A stretch of DNA of 64,000 nt from positions 1,302,001 through 1,366,000 of the forward strand of contig NZ_CP061721.1 of NCBI RefSeq assembly GCF_014764445.1, in the 5' to 3' direction. A model generated the notes under the pieces. It saw only the letters and a program-made list of their open reading frames with translations. It ran no database searches and was not told where the DNA came from. The DNA is from Pseudarthrobacter sp. BIM B-2242 (GTDB taxonomy: Bacteria; Actinomycetota; Actinomycetes; Actinomycetales; Micrococcaceae). This document shows, one piece after another, positions 10,873-19,487 of this stretch; the stretch's first letter is position 1; each line of letters begins with the position of its first letter. A program made the translations under genes and the position numbers.

Positions 10873-10978
10873 CGCCATCCTGCTTCGGTAGGCTAGCGCG
10901 GGAACAGAGAGCCCTATACCGGGTCTTTGGACGGGCTGGCCTGGGGGCCGCCACAAATTTCAGGGGAAAAGAAACACT

Positions 10979-12046
10979 GTGACAACTCTGCTGGGGAAGC
11001 TTGGTCTCAAGAAACGCCACAACAAACTGGTTACCGGTTCGGCTTTTGCCGCGGCTGGTGCTGTGTTGGTGGCCGGGGCGATCATCTATCCGGGGTTCAA
11101 GACCACTGAGGTGGAGTTGAACGACGGCGGTGTGTGGGTTGTTAGTAAGTCCAATAACGCTGTGGGGCGGTTGAACTATCCGTCGCGTGTTCTTGATGGT
11201 GCGGTGACGCCGGCCAGTACGACGTTCGACATTCTTCAGAGTGCCGGGGATGTGTTTGTGGATGATGAGACGGGTTCGACGCTGAACCAGGTTTCTCCTG
11301 CGAACATGCGCCTGGGCGGGGACAAGCAGCTGCCGGGTTCTGCCGACGTCAGTTTTGGCGCCGGGGTGATTTCGGTGACCGATCCGGCGGCCGGGAAGGT
11401 CTGGGCCCTCTCGCCGTCGACTGTCAATGGGTTTGACCAGGAATCCTCTGAGCCGGTGATGGTGGGCTCTGAGGGCCTCGTGTCAGCGGTGGGTGCCGAC
11501 GACAGGGTGTACTCGGCCGACCCGAAATCCGGTGTGGTCACGGTGACCACTGTGGATGCCAACGGCGAGGTGGTCAGCTCCGATTCGAGTACCTGGGGTG
11601 AGTTGAAGGGTGCGGGGGATCTGCAGATCACGGTGGTGGGGGATGAGCCGGTGGTGTTGGATGCTGCGGCGGGGAACCTGTTCCTGCCGGGCGGGAAGCG
11701 TTTGCAGTTGGCTGAGGCGCGGGATGCGAAGTTGCAGCAGAACGGGCCGGCCGGTGATTTTGTGGCTATTTCGACGCAGAAGGCGTTGTTGAAGCAGCCG
11801 TTGGATGGTTCGACGGCGAAGACGGTGTCGTTTGGCGGTGAGGGTGTCCCGGCTGCGCCGGTGCAGTTGGGCGGGTGTGTGCATGCGGCGTGGTCGGGGG
11901 CGAATAAGTATGTCCGTGATTGTGTGAATGATGCTGATTATAAGAATGTGGACGTGCCGAAGGCGAGTGCGTCGCCGTCGTATGTTTTCCGGGTGAACCG
12001 GGACCTGGTGGTCCTGAACGATGTGAACTCGGGGAATGTGTGGCTG
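10979..12046 (+). repeat. 5' duplicated segment shared with 3268-4332
   Basis: The first 1.07 kb of both giant genes are near-identical in two blocks (about 10979-11353 and 11585-12046 here; 3268-3640 and 3871-4332 in copy 1). A middle block of about 230 bp is clearly diverged, as is everything downstream. Codon use in the shared blocks favours GTG, TTG and GAT, unlike the C-ending codons downstream. Confidence 0.85.
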
Positions 12047-15000
12047 GTGAACCAGAACATGCAGCTGGTGAACAACTGGGACGATGTTGTCCCGCCCAAA
12101 AACGAGTCCGATGAGCAGGACCAGGAATCGGCGGACAACAACACCATCAACGTCCTGCCGGACCGCACCAAACCCAACCGGCCGCCGGAGACAAAACCGG
12201 ACGTTGTCGGCGTCCGTCCCGGACGCACCACCATCCTCAGTGTCCTGGACAACGATTCCGATCCCGACGGCGACGTCCTGACCGCCGCCGTCGGCGAATC
12301 CGGCCCTAAGACGGGAACGCTGCAGAGCATCTACGGTGGCACGGCCTTCCAGATCGCCGTCCCGGCAGACGCCCGGCCCGGCACCGAGACCTTCAACTAC
12401 AACGCTGCTGACGGCCGGGGTCTTTCCGCCGGCGGCCAGGTCACGCTCAACATCGTGGGCGACGAGGAAAACCGGCCGCCCGTCTTCAAACGCGGCGGTG
12501 ACCCCACCACCATGCTGGTGGAACAGGGCAAAACCGTCAGCCAGAACATCCTCACCGACTGGACCGATCCCGACGGCGACGACCTCGTCCTGATGGATGC
12601 CAAAGCCGACAACGACCAGGACCAGGTCAAGGTCCGCCGCGACGGACTGCTGACCTTCCAGGACTCCGGTGCAACGGCCGGGAAGAAGAACGTGGAAGTC
12701 ACTATCTGGGATGGCCGCGCCTCGGTCACGGGAAAGGTTGTGATCAACGTCCAGCCGCCCGGTGCCCTGGCGCCGGTAGTCAACGCCGACCACGTCACGG
12801 CGGTGGTGGGCCAGGACCTGGTGATCGCACCCCTGAAGAACGACGTCGATCCCAACGGCGGTGCCCTCCGCCTGGCGCAGGTGGAGGCGAACGGACCGGC
12901 CGAGCTGGGTCCCGTCACCGACGGCGGAACCTTCACTTTCCGCAGCACCACTCCCGGTCCGGTCTACCTGACGTACATCGCCAGCAACGGACCGCAAAGC
13001 AGCCAGGGACTCATCCGCGTTGACGTTGAGTCCGGTAATGACTCCGGCGATCCCGTCGCGGTGCATGATGTTGCGCTGATGCCGACCGGCGGCAGCGTCC
13101 TCCTGGACCCGCTGGCGAATGACTCGGACCCGTCCGGCGGCGTGCTGGTGCTCCAGTCCGTGCAGCTCCCGGAGAACAACACCGCTTCCGTGAGCGTGAT
13201 CGACCACGGCGTCCTGCGCATCACCGATGTCCTGGGCACCAAGGAACCTTTCCGCTTCGAATACACCATGTCCAACGGCAAAAAGTCAGCCACCGGCAGT
13301 GTCTCCGTGGTCCCGGTTCCGGCTCCCGCCGTCGTCGAAGCACCCCAGCCCAAACCGGACGAAGTGAACGTCCGCGTCAACGACGTCGTCACCATCCCGG
13401 TGCTGGAGAACGACACCCACCCCCAGGGCCAGGAACTGACCGTCGACCCGGTCCTGCCGCAGGCCGTGGACGAACTGGACGGCAAGAGCTTCGTCTCCGA
13501 AAATACGGTGCGGTTCATCGCCGGTGCCCAGCCGAAAACGGTGCGGGCCATCTACAACGCGGTGGACCCCCAGGGACAGAAGAGCGCCGCCGCAGTGACC
13601 ATCCACATCCTTCCCCTGGAAGGCGCGGAGAACTCCCGTCCGCAGCCGCGTAACCTCACGGCCCGCGTGGTGGCCGCCGGCACCGTCCGGATCCCCGTCC
13701 CGCTTGACGGGATTGATCCCGACGGCGACTCCGTCCAGCTCACCGGCATCGACAGCACCCCCGCGATGGGTACCGCAACCGTAGGAAGCAACTTCATCGA
13801 TTTCACGGCCGCCGGCGACGGCGCCGGAACAGACACTTTCCGCTACAAGGTGGTGGACAGGCAGGGAGCGGTCAACACCGGAACGGTGACCGTCGGGATC
13901 GCGCCCCGCGGCGAAACCAACCAGAACCCCACACCCGTCGATGACGAGGTGAAGGTCCGTCCGGGGCGGCAGATCGCCGTCGACGCCACGGGCAACGACA
14001 CCGACCCTGACGGGGACCGCATCCGCATCCTCACGGAAGGGATCGAGGCTGACGCAGCCCTGCAGGCCACCGTCAGCAAGACCAGCGGACGCATCATCCT
14101 GCTGGCCCCCAACGCGGCAGGAACAGTCAACGTCCGCTACACGATCGCCGACGACCGGGGGGCCACCGCCCAGGCCGCCATCCGCGTGGTGGTGGACAAC
14201 GAGGTTCCCCTCAAAGCCCCCATCGCCCGTGACGACCGTGTGACCTCCGCCCAGGCCATGGGCAAGACCGCCGTTGACGTGCCCGTCCTCAAGAACGACG
14301 AAGACCCGGACGGCGTGGGCGAGAACCTCAAGATCACCACCGAGGCCCTGACCGCGCGCCCCGGGACTGAAGGCAACATGATCGTGGAGCTCACCGAACA
14401 GCCGCAGCTGATCCCGTACTACGTCGAAGACGTGGACGGGCAGAAGTCCACGGCGATCATCTGGGTGCCCGGGCTGGGACAACAGGTTCCTACCCTGGCC
14501 AAGGACGAGGTGATCGAGGTCGTCTCCGGCCAGTCCATCGACGTGGACCTCAAGGAGTGGGTGAAGGTCCGCGAGGGACGCTCTCCCCGCCTGACCCAGA
14601 CGGACCGGATCAAGCTCATTGGAGCTGACGGCAGCAACCCCGTCTCAGGCGACGGCACCGCCCTGAAGTACATGGCGGGAACGGACTACGTAGGCCCTGG
14701 CTCGCTGAGCTTCGAAGTCACTGACGGTACCGCCGTTGATGATCCGGCCGGGTTGAAGTCCACCCTCAGCATCCGCACCAAGGTGCTGCCCGATCCAAAC
14801 CGGAACAACCCGCCCGAACTGCTCGGCGCCACCGTTGAGGTGCCGAAGGGTGAGTCCGCCGACACGGACCTGAGCCGGCTGACGTCCGATCCGGACCGTG
14901 ACGACGTGGACACCATGAAGTACGAACTGGTGGGCGGCAGCCCGGCCAGCTTCAACGCCCGCATCGACGGAAAGGTCCTCAAGACCTCCGTGGACGGCGC

Positions 15001-17086
15001 AACCGCCACGGGTACCTCGGGTGCGGTGCAGGTCAAAGCTACGGATTCGCGTGGTCTGGAGGCAACCGCCACGTACCAGCTGGCCGTGATCGCCTCCAAC
15101 CGGCCCAAGCCGGTGGCGAACGACGACCTTGAACCTAACGCTGCGGCGGGCAAGCCGCTCACCGTCAATGTGCTTGCCAACGACTCGAACCCGTTCCCGG
15201 AAACGCCGCTGAAGATCATTGCTGCGGCCACCGAAACCGGCAGCGGCAACGTTGAAGTATCCGGCGATTCGCTGACCGTGACGCCCGCCCCGGGATTCAG
15301 CGGGTCCCTGGTGGTTTCCTACACGGTGGCCGATAAAACCCAGGAAGGCTCACGGCAGGCCACCGCCCGGGTCCGGCTCACTGTCAAGGACAAGCCGCTG
15401 GCACCGAGCACTCCGCAGGCCCAGAGCGTGGGGGACCAGACGGCCCTTCTGACCTGGAGCGCGCCCGCCGACCGCGGGGCGCCCATCACCAAATACACGG
15501 TGTACGGCGCCGGCTTCAGGCAGGACTGCCCGGCCAACACCTGTACCCTCACCGGGCTGGTCAACAACACCAAGTACACGTTCGAGGTGACGGCCACCAA
15601 CGAGTTCGGCGAGTCTGACCGCTCACCCGCCTCCGCGGAGGTCCGCCCTGACGTCAAACCGGACACGCCCCTGGCTCCCACCCTCAAGTTCGGTGACAAG
15701 CAGCTTGCCGTGAACTGGGTGGCACCGGCCAGCAAGGGCTCGCCGGTCAAGTCCTACGACCTTGAGATTTCGCCTCCGCCTGCCGGACAGAATGCCCAGA
15801 TCCAGAACCTGACCGCTGTCAGCTACGTCTGGAAGGGACTCCAGAACGGCGTGTCCTACAAGGTGCGGGTCCTGGCCCGGAACGACGCCAAGGAACCGTC
15901 CGAGTGGAGTGCCTATTCGGCCGCTGAGGTGCCTGCCGGTGTGCCGGCCACGCCTGCGGCTCCCACGGCATCACAGGCTGCACAGCTTGGTTCCACGAGC
16001 CAGCTAAAGGTCAGCTGGACCGCGCCGAACAACAACGGCGACGCGATCTCCTCCTACACGCTCAACACCTTGCAGGGCGGGGCCGTGGTTGCCACGCAGC
16101 CGGTCACGTCGGGCACCACGCAGAACGTCACCGTGAACAACTCCGAGGCCAATTACACCTTCACCGTCTCCGCCACCAACAAGGCCGGAACGTCCGGGAC
16201 CAGTGCTCCCTCCGCTGCCATCCGTGCAGCCGGCAAACCGGGTCAGGTGAGCGGCGGAACGGTAACCGCGACAGGCACCAGCGGTCAGTTGCGCGTAACG
16301 TTCACGCCGCTGACCCAGGCCCAGCGGAACGGTTCGACCGAAACTGAGATCCAGTATTCCTACAACGCGGATGGCCGCTCCGGCGGTATCCAGGCCGGCG
16401 GCGGTACCATCGGCGGCCTCACCAACGGCCGGGACATTACCGTCACGATCGTCGCCACGTCCACCAAGAACAACATTTCAGGCGACGCCCAACCCATAGG
16501 TACCGGTAACCCTTACGGTTCGCCCGGCGCGCCCAACGTGGACGGCAGAACGTCGGCCAAGGGTGATGGCGACGTGCACTGGACCTGGAATGACGCCGCC
16601 CCCAATGGCCGGCCACTGAGCCACTACGAAGTGAGCTATGAAGGTGGCGGCTGGATCAACGTCGGCAGGGTTAACCGCTACGATCGTGCTGCCGGTGGCT
16701 GGGACCAGCAGCGCAACCTAAAGGTCCGGGCAGTGACGGTGGACCCCGGTCCGGCAGGTTCCGCGAACTCACGCTCCGGTGCGGACCCGACGCCTCCGCC
16801 CCCAACATCGTGGAGCGTTACTGCACCCGTGCGCACCTGCACTGAACCGCGTTACGGCACCGACAGCTACCGCAACACGAATCCGGATCAGTGCCTCAGC
16901 CCTGGTATTTGGTTCAATTCCGGTGTTGTGGCCCAGACCGATGCCTACGTGGTCTGGTACAAGACCACGTCCAACCCCTCGGGCATTTGGTACCACCTGA
17001 CTTCGGGCGGAGCGGCAGGAAACTATGCCCGCTGCGACACTGTTTCCCTTGGCTGCAACCCGCCAAACAACATGCCCAAACGGTAA
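10979..17086 (+). CDS. Giant membrane-anchored Ig-like/FN3 repeat protein (intact copy 2)
   Basis: The 2035 aa protein is probably an extracellular rod or adhesin anchored by its N-terminus. Order: short basic tail, membrane segment about 18-40, propeller-like beta region to about 340, about ten Ig/cadherin-like repeats (DNDSDPDGDVLTA, ANDSDPSGGVLVL, GNDTDPDGDRIRI and others) to about 1450, four to five FN3 domains (TSQLKVSWTAPNNNGD, NNTKYTFEVTATNEFG), and a terminal module with several Cys. No LPXTG motif is seen. GTG start after TTCAGGGGAA. It leads the kinase/ATPase series; moxR follows 44 bp later. It is the working paralogue of the IS-split copy 1. FN3 giants beside a Ser/Thr kinase and MoxR are the mark of the bifidobacterial PFNA cluster. 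Ligand and partner are unknown. Confidence 0.88.
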   Translation: MTTLLGKLGLKKRHNKLVTGSAFAAAGAVLVAGAIIYPGFKTTEVELNDGGVWVVSKSNNAVGRLNYPSRVLDGAVTPASTTFDILQSAGDVFVDDETGSTLNQVSPANMRLGGDKQLPGSADVSFGAGVISVTDPAAGKVWALSPSTVNGFDQESSEPVMVGSEGLVSAVGADDRVYSADPKSGVVTVTTVDANGEVVSSDSSTWGELKGAGDLQITVVGDEPVVLDAAAGNLFLPGGKRLQLAEARDAKLQQNGPAGDFVAISTQKALLKQPLDGSTAKTVSFGGEGVPAAPVQLGGCVHAAWSGANKYVRDCVNDADYKNVDVPKASASPSYVFRVNRDLVVLNDVNSGNVWLVNQNMQLVNNWDDVVPPKNESDEQDQESADNNTINVLPDRTKPNRPPETKPDVVGVRPGRTTILSVLDNDSDPDGDVLTAAVGESGPKTGTLQSIYGGTAFQIAVPADARPGTETFNYNAADGRGLSAGGQVTLNIVGDEENRPPVFKRGGDPTTMLVEQGKTVSQNILTDWTDPDGDDLVLMDAKADNDQDQVKVRRDGLLTFQDSGATAGKKNVEVTIWDGRASVTGKVVINVQPPGALAPVVNADHVTAVVGQDLVIAPLKNDVDPNGGALRLAQVEANGPAELGPVTDGGTFTFRSTTPGPVYLTYIASNGPQSSQGLIRVDVESGNDSGDPVAVHDVALMPTGGSVLLDPLANDSDPSGGVLVLQSVQLPENNTASVSVIDHGVLRITDVLGTKEPFRFEYTMSNGKKSATGSVSVVPVPAPAVVEAPQPKPDEVNVRVNDVVTIPVLENDTHPQGQELTVDPVLPQAVDELDGKSFVSENTVRFIAGAQPKTVRAIYNAVDPQGQKSAAAVTIHILPLEGAENSRPQPRNLTARVVAAGTVRIPVPLDGIDPDGDSVQLTGIDSTPAMGTATVGSNFIDFTAAGDGAGTDTFRYKVVDRQGAVNTGTVTVGIAPRGETNQNPTPVDDEVKVRPGRQIAVDATGNDTDPDGDRIRILTEGIEADAALQATVSKTSGRIILLAPNAAGTVNVRYTIADDRGATAQAAIRVVVDNEVPLKAPIARDDRVTSAQAMGKTAVDVPVLKNDEDPDGVGENLKITTEALTARPGTEGNMIVELTEQPQLIPYYVEDVDGQKSTAIIWVPGLGQQVPTLAKDEVIEVVSGQSIDVDLKEWVKVREGRSPRLTQTDRIKLIGADGSNPVSGDGTALKYMAGTDYVGPGSLSFEVTDGTAVDDPAGLKSTLSIRTKVLPDPNRNNPPELLGATVEVPKGESADTDLSRLTSDPDRDDVDTMKYELVGGSPASFNARIDGKVLKTSVDGATATGTSGAVQVKATDSRGLEATATYQLAVIASNRPKPVANDDLEPNAAAGKPLTVNVLANDSNPFPETPLKIIAAATETGSGNVEVSGDSLTVTPAPGFSGSLVVSYTVADKTQEGSRQATARVRLTVKDKPLAPSTPQAQSVGDQTALLTWSAPADRGAPITKYTVYGAGFRQDCPANTCTLTGLVNNTKYTFEVTATNEFGESDRSPASAEVRPDVKPDTPLAPTLKFGDKQLAVNWVAPASKGSPVKSYDLEISPPPAGQNAQIQNLTAVSYVWKGLQNGVSYKVRVLARNDAKEPSEWSAYSAAEVPAGVPATPAAPTASQAAQLGSTSQLKVSWTAPNNNGDAISSYTLNTLQGGAVVATQPVTSGTTQNVTVNNSEANYTFTVSATNKAGTSGTSAPSAAIRAAGKPGQVSGGTVTATGTSGQLRVTFTPLTQAQRNGSTETEIQYSYNADGRSGGIQAGGGTIGGLTNGRDITVTIVATSTKNNISGDAQPIGTGNPYGSPGAPNVDGRTSAKGDGDVHWTWNDAAPNGRPLSHYEVSYEGGGWINVGRVNRYDRAAGGWDQQRNLKVRAVTVDPGPAGSANSRSGADPTPPPPTSWSVTAPVRTCTEPRYGTDSYRNTNPDQCLSPGIWFNSGVVAQTDAYVVWYKTTSNPSGIWYHLTSGGAAGNYARCDTVSLGCNPPNNMPKR

Positions 17087-17130
17087 GCCGGCCCCATGAC
17101 ATCCAGCACCATTAGAAAAGGAACATTTTC

Positions 17131-18102
17131 ATGACGATGACCACCGAGCAGGCCGAATGGTTTGCAGGCACTTTCGAAAAGCTCGTTGCCAACGTGGGGC
17201 AGGCGGTGCTGGGTAAGGAACACGTCATCCGGCTGACCTTCACCGCCATGCTGGCTGAGGGACACGTGCTGTTCGAGGACGCGCCCGGCACGGGCAAGAC
17301 CATGCTGGCCCGTGCCATGGCCGCCACCGTCCAAGGGTCCAACAACCGCATCCAGTTCACCCCCGACCTCCTGCCGTCGGACGTGACGGGTGTAACCATC
17401 TACGACCAGAAGACGCAGAAGTTCGAGTTCCACAAGGGCCCGATCTTCAACAACATCGTCCTCGCCGATGAGATCAACCGTGCCTCGCCCAAGACCCAGT
17501 CGGCGCTGCTGGAAGTCATGGAAGAGTCCCGTGTCACCGTGGACGGCGTAACCTACGAGGCCGGCCGGCCGTTCATGGTGATGGCCACCCAGAACCCCAT
17601 TGAGCAGGCCGGTACCTACCGCCTGCCCGAGGCCCAGCTGGACCGCTTCCTGATCAAGACGTCCATCGGCTACCCGGACCACGCGTCCACAGTGCGGCTG
17701 CTGGGCGGCAACAACCTCAAGGACCGGTCGAAGGAACTCTCGGCGGTCATCACCACGCAGGCCGTGGCTGACATGGCTGACCTCGCGGCCACCGTTCACG
17801 TGGATACGGCCGTCCTGGAATACATCTCCCGGCTTTGCGAGGAGACCCGCAACGCCCCGGAGAGCCGGCTGGGCGTCTCCGTCCGCGGCGCCATCGCCAT
17901 GGTGCGGGCAGCCAAGGTCTGGGCGGCGGGGCAGGGCCGCAACTTCGTCCTCCCGGACGACGTCAAGGACCTGGCCGCTGTGGTCTGGACCCACCGCTTT
18001 GTGATGGACCCTGAAGCGGAGTTCTCCGGAGCCACGGCCGAGGCGGTCCTGGCACGGGTGCTGTCCGACGTTGCGGCACCGCAGCAGCGCGCCGCCGTCT
18101 AA
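17131..18102 (+). CDS. MoxR-family AAA+ ATPase
   Basis: A 323 aa cytoplasmic AAA+ chaperone-type ATPase. Walker A is APGTGKT at residues 51-57, Walker B LADEIN at 111-116, and sensor-type segments ATQNPIEQAGTYRLPEAQ and QLDRF follow. It is full length for the family. MoxR proteins pair with DUF58/VWA partners and help assemble or activate protein complexes; here DUF58 and a transglutaminase-like protein come directly after, the standard trio. Start ATG 17131 follows AAAAGGAAC; ATG 17137 is an in-frame alternative. The substrate could be the giant Ig/FN3 protein or the export ATPase further down; that is inference. Confidence 0.93.
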   Translation: MTMTTEQAEWFAGTFEKLVANVGQAVLGKEHVIRLTFTAMLAEGHVLFEDAPGTGKTMLARAMAATVQGSNNRIQFTPDLLPSDVTGVTIYDQKTQKFEFHKGPIFNNIVLADEINRASPKTQSALLEVMEESRVTVDGVTYEAGRPFMVMATQNPIEQAGTYRLPEAQLDRFLIKTSIGYPDHASTVRLLGGNNLKDRSKELSAVITTQAVADMADLAATVHVDTAVLEYISRLCEETRNAPESRLGVSVRGAIAMVRAAKVWAAGQGRNFVLPDDVKDLAAVVWTHRFVMDPEAEFSGATAEAVLARVLSDVAAPQQRAAV

Positions 18103-18155
18103 CGCTCCCCGGAGCCCCAGACCAACCATCCTCCAGCGCGAACAAAGGTACCTCT

Positions 18156-19487
18156 ATGTCCAGCAGCACTCCGTTGATCCGGCTTGCTGAACGCCTCCGG
18201 GAACCCTTCCACCGGAACGGCAAACCCACCAGGCTGCATCCGTCGTCTGTCTGGTCTGAGGCCACCGGCACGGCCGCCCTCGCCCTCACCCCGGCGTGGG
18301 AGAAGGTGCGCGGCCTATGGCTGCAGTATGCGTGGCCCGTGCTTTCGGTGGTCAGCGTCCTGGGCTGGTCCGTCCTGGCCGCCTCCATCCTGCTGTGGAC
18401 TGCGGGCCAGGCCTTCGGCTGGCAGGAGGCCAAAGCCGCGGCCATCGCTGCCTTTGTCTTGTTCCTGATCGCCATCGGGTTCATCCTGGGCCGGTCCTCG
18501 TACGGCGTGATCCTGGACCTTGCCCGGACCCGCGTGGCAGTGGGGGACAGCGCGGTGGGAAGCATCGCAGTTTCCAATACCTCCACGCGCCCCCTGTTGC
18601 CGGCAGCGCTGGAACTGCCGGTGGGCAACGCCACCGCCGTCTTCCACCTGCCCCGGATGAAGCCGCAGCAGGTTCACGAGGACCTCTTCACCATCCCCAC
18701 GGCCCGGCGCGCCGTAATTGTCGTGGGACCGGTCCGCTCTGTCCGGGCCGACCCGCTGCACCTGCTCCGCCGCCAGGTCATGTGGACGGAACCGGAGGAC
18801 CTCTTTGTGCACCCCAAGACGGTTGCCCTGGCCGGTTCAGCAGCCGGCTTCATCCGCGACCTTGAAGGCATGCCCACCACCGACCTCTCCAGCGCGGACG
18901 TCTCCTTCCATGCCCTGCGCGATTACGTCCCGGGCGATGACCGGCGGCACATCCACTGGAAGACCACCGCACGGACCAACAAGCTGATGGTTCGCCAGTT
19001 CGAGGAGACCCGGCGCGCCCACCTGGCCATCTCGCTGTCCATCAACACTGACGAATATGCGTCGGAGCAGGAATTCGAAATGGCCATCTCTGCGGCCGCC
19101 TCGATCGGCCGGCAGGCCATCCGCGAACAGCGCGAGCTCGATGTCCTCACCCAAAAAGGGCCGCTCCGCTGCGAAACGGGCCGGAACCTGCTGGATGACA
19201 TGACCCGGATCGCCGGGGCACCCATGCGCCGCACCGCCGTCGACCTCGCCCGGACACTGGCAGACACGGTGCCCAACGCGTCGGTGGTCTTTTTTGTTGT
19301 GGGCAGCAATGTAACGCCCACGCAGCTCCGCTCTGCGGCGGCATCCGTGCCGCCGGGCGTGCGCAGCCTGGCCGTCCGCCTCCAGATCGGGGCGGCCCCC
19401 GGCCGCGCCAACATCGCAGACCTGACCGTCCTGACCCTCGGCGACCTCGCCGACCTCGCGATCGTCCTCAGAAAGGCGGCCGCATGA
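18156..19487 (+). CDS. DUF58 domain membrane protein
   Basis: A 443 aa protein with two adjacent hydrophobic segments at about residues 57-110, then a soluble beta-rich part, then the DUF58 core. The hallmark is LRDYVPGDDRRHIHWKTTAR around residue 250 (family consensus LReYxxGDdxRxIdWkxtAR). The C-terminal VWA-like portion lies on the cytoplasmic side. DUF58 proteins act with MoxR ATPases; the molecular job is not established. Its stop overlaps the next start by 4 bp, so translation is coupled. A ribosome site (AAAGGTACC) precedes ATG 18156. Confidence 0.9.
   Translation: MSSSTPLIRLAERLREPFHRNGKPTRLHPSSVWSEATGTAALALTPAWEKVRGLWLQYAWPVLSVVSVLGWSVLAASILLWTAGQAFGWQEAKAAAIAAFVLFLIAIGFILGRSSYGVILDLARTRVAVGDSAVGSIAVSNTSTRPLLPAALELPVGNATAVFHLPRMKPQQVHEDLFTIPTARRAVIVVGPVRSVRADPLHLLRRQVMWTEPEDLFVHPKTVALAGSAAGFIRDLEGMPTTDLSSADVSFHALRDYVPGDDRRHIHWKTTARTNKLMVRQFEETRRAHLAISLSINTDEYASEQEFEMAISAAASIGRQAIREQRELDVLTQKGPLRCETGRNLLDDMTRIAGAPMRRTAVDLARTLADTVPNASVVFFVVGSNVTPTQLRSAAASVPPGVRSLAVRLQIGAAPGRANIADLTVLTLGDLADLAIVLRKAAA

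Noticed and set aside
12046..16800. Tandem Ig and FN3 repeats considered as a phase-variable DNA repeat array
   Set aside because: The repeats are alike only at protein level (DxDPDGD motifs); DNA identity between units is too low for slippage.
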